Source: Pochonia chlamydosporia 170 (taxonomy: Eukaryota > Ascomycota > Sordariomycetes > Hypocreales > Clavicipitaceae). From it: a DNA stretch of 64,000 bases. The DNA lies in the NCBI RefSeq assembly GCF_001653235.2, contig NC_035795.1, forward strand, positions 1,054,001 to 1,118,000, written 5' to 3'. Of this stretch, positions 24,814 to 34,647 are shown one piece after another. Positions within the stretch are counted from its first letter, which is position 1, and each line of letters begins with the position of its first letter. The position numbers and the translations under genes are program-made. The notes under the pieces are model-generated. The model saw only the letters and a program-made list of their open reading frames with translations, did no database searches and was not told the origin of the DNA.

Positions 24814-26072
24814 AGGATTGAAGACGGAGTATTTAAACGGAATGGTTTTTTGTTATGTGTGGGGAGTTGCGAGTAAATGAGCGAGCTTCCCCGTTTAGCC
24901 TCCGCCGTGCAACGTGGTATAGGAGGCATATCTAACGCAGTTAATGATGAAGGATTGGGACGTACTTTGGTTTGGGCTGGTAGATCAATTCGCTTAGCGC
25001 ATTGCATATTGTATTGGGATAGATGAAATAGGAAGTTCAACCTTTCACACTTGTCTTGCCGCAACTGCCGAACCAGAGAGCGGCAATATTGTCTCGTCTT
25101 GAACGTGCACTAGGTTTAGACGATGATCCCGAAGATTCATGACAGCCTGAATTGCTTTGTTGTTGAGTAACATACATATGTCATCACATGAGGGCATAGC
25201 TCGGACTTACTCCGTCTCAGGCACCGGGCAAATCCTCATCCGCCAATCACCAACGGGAAGAATCCCCCGTAGATCTAGGGATTCAAGGTCAAGTTTCTTA
25301 CTCATCGTCTGATAGTCGGGTTATGCAAACTCTTTATTCCAGCTATGTTACTACATGTCAGTGTGGACCATCTCCGTCCGTCCCGTACTCACCTCGGACA
25401 AGCCGGTCAAACCGGTGACCAGATGCTATATTTGAACCAGGGTGCAGCTGGCCCGACGATCTGACGATCTTGTTCGGCTGCAGCAGCGGTGCTTTCAGAA
25501 CAGCTGCAATGACGGCGAGACGGCACATGTAGGCACGGATTGATCGACATTCGAACAAGTGTCCTTCCTGTTCTGTCGGCTTTGATATCGTATGTTCTTT
25601 GCGTGCTGGCAGGCGGGACGTATCAGTGATCGGCGTCAATTGCTGATTGCGAAATGTGGTGCAGACAGCGATCGCAGGTCGTAAATCGTGTCGGCGTCAC
25701 GCACAGCGCTGGACGATAAAAATACCCAGGCGTCATATTCATGTTCATGTTGATGTTCAGCTTCAGCGTCATGTTCGCATGAAAATATACCAAACATAGT
25801 GAGTAATCCAAGGATGCAGCCATGTTATGCACAGAGAGATGGGCGGCATGCCCCCAATCAGATCGGTGGGTGTGGCCGCATGGCATTTAATGGTGTGGGA
25901 ATTCGGAGAGTCAAGCCCCGGTTGGTGTGGCTGACTTCTATGGTGCACCAGACCTTAGCTCACACCCACATATCGGGCAAAATCAATTAGCCGCAGAAAC
26001 CCTCGGAGGCTCTTCAATGTTAGGGGCTCTTAGAGGCCGGGCCAAAAAAAATAATACAGGCGGGAATTAAAC
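24814..26072. other. Intergenic, no gene recognised
   Basis: About 1.3 kb of moderate GC without a supported gene. Frames at 25358-25639 and 25623-25886 (minus) are short and featureless. Confidence 0.45.
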
Positions 26073-26760
26073 CTACAATCTAGGCCTAGCCATAGCCCAC
26101 TCTACTATTGAGCTACTATACCTCAATTTTAACTGCTTAACTACGTTGGGTATTTTTATACTCCTATATATAAGTAGTAATTTTAATCTATATACACCTT
26201 TATTAGAAACTAATTTAATATTATATACTATAAATTTAAAGCTAACGTAGATGCATAGCGAGTGAGTCACTCGCACTCTTACCAAAAATATCATTTCTAT
26301 ATCCCTATAAAAACCACCAAAAATAGATAAAAAGCGTCCTAATTCTAATATAGTATTTCTAACTATTATATTAGCCTAATTTTAGATTTTTATTTATTGG
26401 GCTAACTAGTTATATAGAAGTTTTGAAAAGTCTAATTTACACTGTGAGAAGTCTAGTTCCTCTATATAATTATATATAACCTTAACCCTAGAACTATAGT
26501 AGCTTCTAACTATTTAGTAAATAGTAACATATTAAAATAATAGCTATTTTTACCTATTTTTGGTGGTTTTTACAGGGATATAGAAATAATATTTTTGGTG
26601 AGAGTGCGAGTGACTCACTCGCTATGTTGTCTCACTCGCTATGCATCTACGTTAGTTATATATTATATCTCTGTATACCATAATACTACATATGCTGTAA
26701 TATTACTTGTTCTAATAGTATATAAATATTTTACCTACATACCCTTGCATATGCCGCACC
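26073..26760. other. AT-rich island (possibly RIP-degraded)
   Basis: Base composition changes abruptly to TA-rich, with many TATATA and CTATA runs, between about 26080 and 26750. The flanking DNA is of normal composition. In filamentous ascomycetes such islands are usually transposon remains mutated by RIP (C to T). No intact transposase is visible. Confidence 0.6.
26242..26655. mobile_element. MITE-like element with ~100-bp imperfect terminal inverted repeats
   Basis: The left arm starts CTAACGTAGATGCATAGCGA (26242) and the right arm ends with its exact reverse complement at 26655. The outermost 25 bp match perfectly. Further in, the arms match for another ~70 bp with four differences, all transitions. 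The right arm carries an extra 17-bp copy of the ACAACATAGCGAGTGAG motif. Each arm contains the near-palindrome GCGAGTGAGTCACTCGC. The ~200-bp centre is AT-rich with no coding frame. No clear target-site duplication was found. This fits a non-autonomous DNA transposon or a foldback element. Confidence 0.7.
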
Positions 26761-26909
26761 GACAACGAAACGACCATCCTCCCTCTATTCATCCCGGGGA
26801 TTCATGCTGCTACAGCCAATGCAGTATGCACCCAAGCCTAACCCACGAGTCCGACAGGCGACTTATTCAGGTTGGTATCTCATCATCTATCTACCCTGCC
26901 GAGCGCGGA

Positions 26910-27071
26910 TTACGGCGGAGGCTGCGAAAGCCACACGGTATCAGGACCCTCTGCAGGCTCACCATCGGCATCTGAGTGATGTTTGTCGGCCCAGATCATT
27001 ATGTTATCCAACTTACGGCATTTATGCTGCGTGCTGAAATCAGGATAAAGGCCATACTGTTTAACCCAAAA
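26910..27071 (-). pseudogene. Stranded C-terminal coding remnant of the UstYa-like gene
   Basis: Directly after the TAA at 27074-27072 the same frame stays open for 53 codons, to TAA 26912-26910. It reads FWVKQYGLYPDFSTQHKC and then RKLDNMIWADKHH. This resembles the C-terminus of UstYa/DUF3328 proteins, where a LYPDF-STQHKCR-type block follows the second HxxHC motif. It therefore looks like former coding sequence cut off by a nonsense change, or read by an unusual splice or readthrough. Confidence 0.6.
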
Positions 27072-27973
27072 TTATGTAACAATGCCGGCGTCACCATGGC
27101 AAATAATGGCCTGCCGTAACATATCAATGCAGTGGTCGACGTGCTTCCGAAGGATGCCCTCGGAATCAGTAAACGCCTCTGGCTTGTTCTCTGCACGATT
27201 ATAGTAGTCCCGATACGTGAATTGACGAACTAAATTCTGTCGACTGAAAATCAGTTTCTGCACAAGGTGACGACTAGTTAACGCTGCCAGCGGAATACTT
27301 ACGAGACAGTGCAGCTGGTGGAATACTTCTATTCCAACAAAGTACATGCCGCCAGGTTCTTGGTCTTCTGTGTATTTGACGGCAGAGCGAGATTTTCCAA
27401 TTCGATCCAGCACATCGCCAGTGACTATTGAATTATTCTCTATCGTTTGGTAATTAGCCCTCTGCTACTAGGCAACAAACACAAAAACGGACATACTATG
27501 TGTGAGAAATGTCCAGGCTTCATCCATGTCCTTGTTCGGTGTTCCTTTGTAAATGCTTTTATGATCAAGGGCACCTTGGAACATGACGTGTTCATATTCG
27601 ATAGCACCAGAACCAGGTTCCAGAAGAGGGGCTACTGACATTAGCTGCCCGGTCTGTCTTTCAAATTTTAGGCGCACTACTTACAATACAGGGACGTCAT
27701 GATAGCACAGTCTTGCTCAGAACACAAAGTATTTTTATTATATCCGGAGCGTGTAAGTGTCACCAGTGTGGCAACCAGAAGTAGAGTGTTGATAATGGTG
27801 AGCCCGAGAAATCCGACGAGTCTCCATGGTCTGGAGGCCGGTCGAGGGTCTAGGAAGCCGTGGAGCAATGTCTCCTCTGCGTGATTATTTGGAAGTGACT
27901 CCGAGCTCTTAGACGACCGTGAATCTGAGTACACACGTCCGTACTCGGTGGACTCATCCAATTTGGCACTCAT
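27072..27973 (-). CDS. UstYa-like (DUF3328) protein, truncated by premature stop
   Basis: Four exons: 27973-27685, 27634-27497, 27439-27303 and 27236-27072, 242 residues to the first stop. The order is: a cytosolic acidic N-terminus; one transmembrane helix near residues 50-70 (VGFLGLTIINTLLLVATLV); then EYEHVMFQGALDH and the two hallmark motifs HQLHC and HVDHC (in LRKHVDHCIDMLRQAIICHGD). UstYa-family proteins are membrane-anchored oxidases or cyclases that modify ribosomal peptides (ustiloxin, phomopsin, cyclochlorotine), and some act in other pathways. The two motifs are thought to bind metal, and both are intact. A TAA at 27074-27072 stops the protein before a conserved C-terminal segment still present in frame. 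The gene diverges from the repeat-peptide gene at 28809. Activity is uncertain because of the truncation. Confidence 0.85.
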
Positions 27974-28808
27974 TTCTAAACGACACGAGTTTGGAACGAG
28001 GGAGGGCTGCGTCGGAATACAAAGGTAGAGGGAGCAGAGAATGTTTACAAGATCAAGGGATCAATAGAAAGAAGTCCAGTGCTTTGCAAAACGTAAGAGC
28101 TTTCACCAGTCTGAATAATTGGTCTTAGCGGCTTGTCCGGAGGTTTCCCTTTGCGGAACACGGGGTGGGAGATTCTGTATCAGCAGAAAATTGCGATTAT
28201 GAGTAACTTGTGTATACAGCATGACCGTTTGATACAGCGCCGAGGGGTATCAAGGTAATTAGGAGTGAAATCCAACATCTGCTGATATTGAAGCCGATCT
28301 GCTCCTCTTCAAGACAATATATGCAAGAACAGCAAAGCTTTCATACGACGTAACCAATCATCCAGGATTTTGTTCCGGCCATGCTGATGATTTTCATGGC
28401 AGGCATGTTTCCCCTCCAATGTTATACATTGAAATGGAAGGTAGTTGGTTTTCATTCCGTAACCGCCTGCATTGTATTCATCACGTCCAACATTTGGCAC
28501 CCTGTGCAGTACACGCCATTGGTTCTTCCGATGATAAGACATGCCGGAAACTCGGAGCGAGTCTCCATTAAGACTTACTCGCATGAAGGCACGTTTGTCA
28601 ATTTGGTTGCATGTGACAAATGTAAAGGGCAAGATAATTATATCCCCGTCAACTGAAGAGGAGACGCAGAAAAGCTTAAGATGCCTCCCATCTTGCCCTC
28701 TAGGCTTGCTACGCTTTCGACCTTCCTCATCAACCTAGCACTCTATACCAGACCAAAATCTCCCACAACATTTTTATATTGTCAATTGAGCAGTTATTAC
28801 CAATCGAA
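27974..28808. promoter_or_regulatory. Divergent interval between the UstYa-like gene and the repeat-peptide gene
   Basis: The 835 bp hold the upstream regions of both genes, which point away from each other. I see no other supported gene and no specific operator that can be named. A shared control region for a precursor and its modifying enzyme is an inference. Confidence 0.4.
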
Positions 28809-29075
28809 ATGCATTTTGTTAAGATCTCGATCGCCTTTCTTGGCATATTTACCTCGGCCACTACCGCTCTGGCGATCAATGGGAGAGATGGGAAGGTAAA
28901 GTACGACAAGTATGAACCTGTCTTAGTAAGGGATGCCAAAGAGAAGTACAACAAATATGAGCCACTTGAGGCTCGGGATGGCAAGCAAAAGTACGCGAAA
29001 TATGAACCGCTTGTGGCTCGGGATGGCAAGCAAAAGTACGCGAAATATGAGCCACTTGAGGCTCGGGATGGCTGA
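28809..29075 (+). CDS. Candidate RiPP precursor: secreted peptide with four 15-residue Tyr repeats
   Basis: Single exon, 88 residues. MHFVKISIAFLGIFTSATTALA (1-22) is a clear signal peptide with an ALA cleavage site. After the short INGR spacer come exactly four 15-residue units (27-41, 42-56, 57-71, 72-86), each ending in Arg and each starting Asp-Gly or Asp-Ala. The consensus is DGKQKYAKYEPLEAR; variants are VKYDKYEPVLVR, EKYNKYEPLEAR and QKYAKYEPLVAR. The chain ends in a leftover DG. Each unit has two Tyr. No Cys is present, and there is no Kex2 Lys-Arg pair, so processing would need monobasic cleavage after Arg. Signal peptide plus repeated Tyr cores next to a UstYa-like gene is the layout of dikaritin-type precursors. 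The start is the ATG directly before the signal peptide. It could instead be a repetitive secreted effector. It is not an alpha-pheromone precursor, as there is no Trp-Cys core. Confidence 0.72.
   Translation: MHFVKISIAFLGIFTSATTALAINGRDGKVKYDKYEPVLVRDAKEKYNKYEPLEARDGKQKYAKYEPLVARDGKQKYAKYEPLEARDG
28887..29066 (+). repeat. Four tandem 45-bp coding repeats
   Basis: Four in-frame 45-bp units with no spacer. The last two units are nearly identical at DNA level; the first is the most diverged. This gradient suggests recent unit duplication at the 3' side. Confidence 0.9.
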
Positions 29076-29801
29076 TGCGCTCGGAAACCAAAGAGGCAGG
29101 ATATAGATTGGAGGTTGGTTGGATTCGAAGCAAAGATACTTTCCACACTGTAGCTCTCTTCATGTTAGTCGGTCATTTACAGTATAGCTAGGGCTTAAGA
29201 TGGAACAGACAAGGGACAACAAATCTACTCTTTTGATGTCAAGTAAAGAAAGCCAACACGTTTATTAATTCCGGCATGCACATACTGTACTGTACGCGCC
29301 ATATTTGCACCTTTAGGCAGGCCATAGATGCGCCTTCAAAGGGAATAAATGAAGTAGCCAACAAACGGAGCTCAACCGGTAGTATGACGTCGCAACCCGG
29401 CACAGAAACCAGGACAAGTTCATGTCATCAATTGATGTCGCTTCAGAAGCGACACAACAGCCCCACAGCGGCTCGCACAGCGGCTCGGCCGTTACCGCTT
29501 CGGGAACATGGAATATCCAGACTGGTCGTCTCGTCACAATCTTTTCACGTACATATTGTACGGCCAGTGCATGTTCCGTAGCGCTTGTTGCCATTCCCGT
29601 GCGGTGCGGGGTCCTAGATGTATCTGTAGGGGTCAATTCAAAAGGCTAAGCTTATTACAATATACCAGACTGCAATACTCTCTTCCTGAGGGTTCCTTGG
29701 TCTGCCTAGCCTAAGCCCTCTGTTCTTCATATAGTACATGTCTTTATTCCCAACTTGACGGTTTTAATCTAGTAACCCCCTTTGTCTAGGGTTGATCGGC
29801 A
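29076..29801. other. Intergenic, no gene recognised
   Basis: 3' flank of the repeat-peptide gene and 5' flank of the acetyltransferase. Frames at 29276-29650 lack protein features. Confidence 0.45.
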
Positions 29802-30563
29802 ATGACTTCCTTGAGAATTGAGGGTTGTACCGTTGACGATGCGATTGCCTTGGGTCGCAATAATGGCGCTGCGTTCTGGGAGCAGCCCATGTGGAGGATG
29901 ATGTGGCCAGAAGAAAAGACACAAGAGTTTATGATTGAACAACTACAGAAGCGTATGCCAATGCGACTACTAATAGATCGCGATGCGATGCGACATGAGA
30001 AGGCTGTGGATATAGAGACAGGCTCCATTGTTGGATACGCAAGATGGGCTTTCCCCAAGGGTGTCCTCCTTGAGCAAGAATGGCTATCTGCGCAGGTACC
30101 AGATGTGGATGGTAACCAGATGAAGGCATTTGAAGAGCTTAATCAGTCTTCCTGGTGGGAGGCCAGAGAAGATTTGGAGCCTTTAGATCGCGAGAACGAA
30201 GCAATAAGTGACCGTATACTTGCGACGAGACCTTATATCAGTAAGTTATCATTATACAGTAGATCAGGCCGATGAATATTGTTGGCTAATAGTGTACGAA
30301 CAGAGCTGGACTATTTAGCTGTTCACCCCCAGCATCAGGGAAAGGGCATCGCGACAGCACTTGTGCGTAGCGGGCTGTTGCAGCTGAAGAAGCTAGGCAT
30401 ACCTATTTTTGTCTTTGCATGGAAGTCTGCTCGAGGTATCTACTTGAAGCTGGGGTTTAAGGAAGTTGACCGCCTTATTCAAGACGATACCTCATATGGT
30501 GGCACAGGTGAATACGGCGTATATTTTATGATTTACGAATTCCCTGCAACAATGGCTAAATAA
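29802..30563 (+). CDS. GNAT family N-acetyltransferase
   Basis: Two exons: 29802-30240 and 30304-30563 (intron GTAAGT...CAG), 232 residues. The C-terminal exon carries the acetyl-CoA binding motif A, LDYLAVHPQHQGKGIATALV, with the Q-x-x-G-x-G/A core (HQGKGIA). After it comes motif B, FVFAWKSARGIYLKLGFKEV. The N-terminal half (TVDDAIALGRNNGAAFWEQPMWRMMWPEEKT, then SIVGYARWAFPKG) is the pattern common in fungal small-molecule GNATs. The acceptor amine is unknown. It lies on the same strand as the repeat peptide, 0.7 kb downstream, so a tailoring role there is possible but unproven. Confidence 0.88.
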
Positions 30564-31056
30564 ACTACAGAGATAAGTCTACTAGAGACGCAAGTTCGTG
30601 TAAAGAAGCCTTCTATTTTGAACCAGTAGCTGTTCGTAGTTTGCAAGTCACATCCGCCCTCCCAGGTGGACTTACATTCCCCAAAGACGAGCAGCTTTGT
30701 TGGAGAAGCCTAGGTATATGTAATGTATTGGCATCAAATAGCATTGAGCAACGCTTTGCTCGATATTCAGACTGCATATACTCACCCCCTCTTAAGTCTG
30801 AAGGGTATAAGCACGTCAGCTGTCATATATGTAGGCAGTAGCCGAGCAAACCGACCCGCCGTCAGCAGATTTGTTCACCTTTTCCCACATTCACATTGAG
30901 GGCTGTTGCATCCTAGCCCGCGTTGATTCAATCCACAATATTCTCAAGCCGGTTTCACACAGTAGCAAAAGTAAAGGTATTAATAGATGAACGCGCCTTC
31001 TACTGACTTCCTTATTCATTAACTTTAAATTAGCCCACAACCCCCAGTTGCCTATT
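30564..31056. other. Intergenic
   Basis: No supported gene. It holds the 3' flank of the acetyltransferase and the upstream region of the next gene. Confidence 0.45.
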
Positions 31057-32673
31057 ATGGATCATTCATCACGAGATGAAGAATGGGATGCTCTCCCGTA
31101 TCAGCCATTGGGAGAAGGACCAACCCCAGCCGCTCATGGTCATCGCAAGACGAGCCTATTTCTCTGTGCGTTTCGGATAGGCAACAAAATTTACCATCGT
31201 GGTTTCTGGATCAGTGCCTTCCTGTTGTTCATCGCATTGGTTGTCTTTATAATCGATGGCTCTGGTCACCTCCGCTCCTCTAGTTTCCGTTCGGCAAACT
31301 CGGCTGAGATACCTGCACAAAGCGCGGATCCCGGTGTGAAAATGCCAGGATCTTGCACAACATGGCCGGTCGCTGGCGACTACTCCTACAACGAATCTGC
31401 CGCGAATCGTCAAAGCAAGCTGCGCCTCGATAGCTATGCACCAGCGGGTGGATGGGAAAAACCTCAGGGCACTCGAGTGGTCGCCGTCGTCTTCTACGGT
31501 CGCCGCAGGACCGTCGATATACTAGACTGCTATCTGCAGCAGAACCTCGCTCGCAACGGTGGCTATGTTGACCAAGTTCAGTTCTTATTACATACTACCG
31601 ACCAAGCCGATATCTCATACATCAGCCAGCTTGCTTCACAAACTGCCGAATATCGTGTCCTGGGCCCTGGAAATTGTAAAGGAAACGATTACGGCTGCAT
31701 GTGGGAGTCACTAGTCGAGGATAATACCATCTATGTTAAAATCGATGATGATGTGGTACGTCATTTATCGCCAATTATACAGATATTGTGTGCTCACCAG
31801 CAATTTCAGGTGTATATTCACCAAGATGCCATACCACAGCTTGTGAACACTCGTTTAAAGGAGCGATTCCCTCTCGCGATATCAGCGAATCTCGTCAATG
31901 CCCCTGTGACAGGCCTGGAACATTATCATTTTGGGGCCATCCACCCGTTTTTAGTTGACCCAGCTGATGGGCCATCATACGAGGCTTCCGAGAGTTGGCG
32001 ACCATCCGAAAAGCCCTTCTACCCCGAGGATAAGATGCCTCATTATCAAGACCACAACGCTACTCTGTTTCCGCACCCACCATATCAAGGTCATACCTGG
32101 TTACTGATCCAAGGCGACAACAGCTACAACCTACGCAAGACACCCATAGGTATCAACTTTGGGCGCAACGCTGGGCTTCATGACCTGTACATGACGGCGT
32201 GGGAGTCTTGGGCCTGTGGCGCGCAGCAACAGTACTCGCTGCTGCGAAATATCGAGCTGAATCAAGTTTCAAACTACTTCTTTGGACGGCCCATCAGATA
32301 TGCCACTGACACGTCCATGTCACCTTTGAAGAGCCCGGAAACAGACACACAGCCAGGGGCGGAGCAGCTCTTCGACACCCAGTACAAGCGAAGCAACATT
32401 ATTTTCATTGCAATGTGGGGTCACGATATCAAGCTTACGCTGCCTCTTGGAGAGGATGACGAGCTAGACATGACTCTCTATAAACCTAGGAAGCTGAAGC
32501 GACCGTTTGTTGTTGACACACGCAGCGTTATTGCCCATTTTAGCTTTGGTACACAGGCTGATGGGATGCGCTCGACTGATTTGCTCGATCGGTGGCGGGC
32601 CTTGGCCAACGAACTCGTTTGCAAACCAAATAACCTGAAGGCGCCGTGGGACAGACGGTGTCCTGGATTCTAG
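31057..32673 (+). CDS. Type II membrane protein, glycosyltransferase-like (DDD motif)
   Basis: Two exons: 31057-31755 and 31810-32673, 520 residues. The 54-bp intron (GTACGT...TTTCAG) keeps frame if retained, but removing it joins YVKIDDDV directly to VYIHQDAIPQLV, which looks right. A single transmembrane helix at ~50-66 (FWISAFLLFIALVVFII) follows a ~49-residue cytosolic N-terminus, so the catalytic part would face the Golgi or ER lumen. The segment VVAVVFYGRRRTVDILDCYL and the acid triplet D230-D232 in KIDDDVVYI resemble the nucleotide-sugar-binding part of GT-A fold transferases. I recognise it as a type common in fungi but cannot name a GT family. Substrate unknown. Confidence 0.75.
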   Translation: MDHSSRDEEWDALPYQPLGEGPTPAAHGHRKTSLFLCAFRIGNKIYHRGFWISAFLLFIALVVFIIDGSGHLRSSSFRSANSAEIPAQSADPGVKMPGSCTTWPVAGDYSYNESAANRQSKLRLDSYAPAGGWEKPQGTRVVAVVFYGRRRTVDILDCYLQQNLARNGGYVDQVQFLLHTTDQADISYISQLASQTAEYRVLGPGNCKGNDYGCMWESLVEDNTIYVKIDDDVVRHLSPIIQILCAHQQFQVYIHQDAIPQLVNTRLKERFPLAISANLVNAPVTGLEHYHFGAIHPFLVDPADGPSYEASESWRPSEKPFYPEDKMPHYQDHNATLFPHPPYQGHTWLLIQGDNSYNLRKTPIGINFGRNAGLHDLYMTAWESWACGAQQQYSLLRNIELNQVSNYFFGRPIRYATDTSMSPLKSPETDTQPGAEQLFDTQYKRSNIIFIAMWGHDIKLTLPLGEDDELDMTLYKPRKLKRPFVVDTRSVIAHFSFGTQADGMRSTDLLDRWRALANELVCKPNNLKAPWDRRCPGF

Positions 32674-34647
32674 TTGACCCTGGTCTGGCCAAAGATTGCA
32701 AAACTTGTGTTCTATGAATACAAAATGGCCTGGATTAGAATAATCTAGGTGGTATGTTGAGCAAGACAATATTTTGGTAGTCTAAAAAAGGTTAAAGATA
32801 TTTTTATAAAGGAATTTAAACTTTTTGTTTTTATATAGCCTTTTTTTACTTACTAATATTTTATTACTCTTAATAAGCTAAACTCTGGTTAATTTAAATT
32901 GTAATTTACTTATTAGTTTTTCTTTAATAAAAAAGAAACTATATATTTTTAAATATAAATAAAATCTTTCTTTTCTTAAGGTGTATTTATATATTTTATA
33001 TAATTAGAAAAGAGATACTAGAGAGAATTAATATTATATATAGCTACATAGCTAGCTCTTTAGCCTTAGTAGATGAGGTTAGGCATCTTATTTTTACCCG
33101 ATTTATTGGTGCAAGCCAAGGCATCACCGTAGACCTCCATTCCTTACTATTTTTGTGCCTAATATACTATCAGGGATCAATTAATAGTAAAGCTGTACTA
33201 AAGCTTGTTTGCAGGAACTGGACACACTTATCCACACCATCACTCATCACTCACCACCACTCCACGAATCAAAGTATCTACTCAGCCATAAGCAAAGCAC
33301 AATTCATCCGACCAGACCGACCTCAGCAAGGGGCCCCCGTAATTCAGTGTTGCAGATAGAGCCCGTACCTGTCAGCGATCGACACCCACCAGCCCCATCA
33401 AGATGAGACGCTCTAAACATTCCCGTCCGTCCAATCACCACGCATGATAGTCATGGTCAATTGCCGTTCTTTGTCCTGCGGCTGTTGTACCCAATTCTTT
33501 AACTGGGCTGCCGAGTTATGTTATCGGGTGTTTATTGCGTTGTTTTTTAAGAAAATCTCGCTTCCACACATGGCGAAACATTGTGGATGGAGAAAAACAT
33601 GGTTTGCGGTTCGTCTGTTGTTAGTCAGGTACTGACTTATTCATGGTGTCTCCATCAATCGCACAAGACAAAATGCATCGTGATTGCCGACATAGTCGAG
33701 CGCATGTGAAAATTCAGAGTACCAGAAAAGGTCATCGTGATTGTCGGCATGTAGCATTCTCAGCACCGCGTTGCATCGCCGGCGCACCAAGGTAACGACA
33801 GTCAGGCCTGCATACGTGTACATATGTAGGCATACTTGAGCACATGCAGGGTTGCACGATCGACAGGGCTGGCTATTGCTCCTTGTCGTCAGCATCCAAC
33901 GACGATCCATTTACCATGCCAGTTCCTAGTAATACTCTTCCGAATGTGCAGCCCCGTACATTACAGCACCAGACGATGTTGAAAATTCATCGCCATGACC
34001 ATCTTCACAATCTTCACCGCAGGTCCACGTAGCAGAAACAGCTCAAGGCGCAAAGCAGAAAAGCCACCCAAGAGCGCGAATTCTTGTAACAGCATCAGAG
34101 CCCATTTTCCCCGTAGAACCCAAAATAAATATCTTCATGTATGAAAGCAAAAGCCATACGCACCATCTTTTATGCACGCTATCCACGTTCCCACCGACGC
34201 CACCGTCCCTGTACTCCATCGACATGCATCCTCGCCGTGGTGTGAACAGGGAGTGTATTCTTCAACCTCGCCAGCAAGCCGGCTTTTCTTGCCAACGGAC
34301 TTTATGTACAAGGTGTAAAGTACCGCTGGTATCAATGTTTGCTGGCTGCCGACTCACCTGCCTACGGTGGCCACATCAGGAAGTGATGTGTTGCACACGA
34401 CTTACACAATGGAGCCATATTATCCACGCCCCCTTGGCCATTACTCTTCTGCCTTCTTTTAAATATATCTGTTCTCCTTCCCTTTTCTCTCATCCTAGAT
34501 AAACTATATTCCTTTCCTTTCTCTATAAACCATCGGTATCCGTAGGTTCCTTTTTCCTTTTCTTTCTTTCGTCCCTTTCAGTACAGAACTTTGACAGTTC
34601 TCTCCCCTGGTGCAAGTCATCAGGATATACCACAAAAAAAACACAAA
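32674..34647. other. Intergenic with AT-rich core (about 32770-33060)
   Basis: The left third is strongly AT-rich (TTTATA and ATATAT runs), resembling the island at 26.1-26.7 kb, and may be RIP-degraded repeat. The rest has normal composition and no supported gene. Confidence 0.5.
34523..34530 (+). promoter_or_regulatory. TATA-like element upstream of the secreted-protein gene
   Basis: CTATAAAC lies about 120 bp before the ATG at 34648, in a C/T-rich leader. Position and sequence are plausible for a TATA box of a regulated gene. Confidence 0.35.

Noticed and set aside
28809..29075. Repeat peptide as an alpha-type mating pheromone precursor
   Set aside because: Hypocreales alpha pheromone repeats carry Trp-Cys cores and Lys-Arg sites; neither is present.
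28876..29163. Open minus-strand frame with HPEPQVAHISRTFAC repeats
   Set aside because: It is the antisense of the four 45-bp coding repeats; the plus strand has the signal peptide and start, so the antisense repeats are a by-product.
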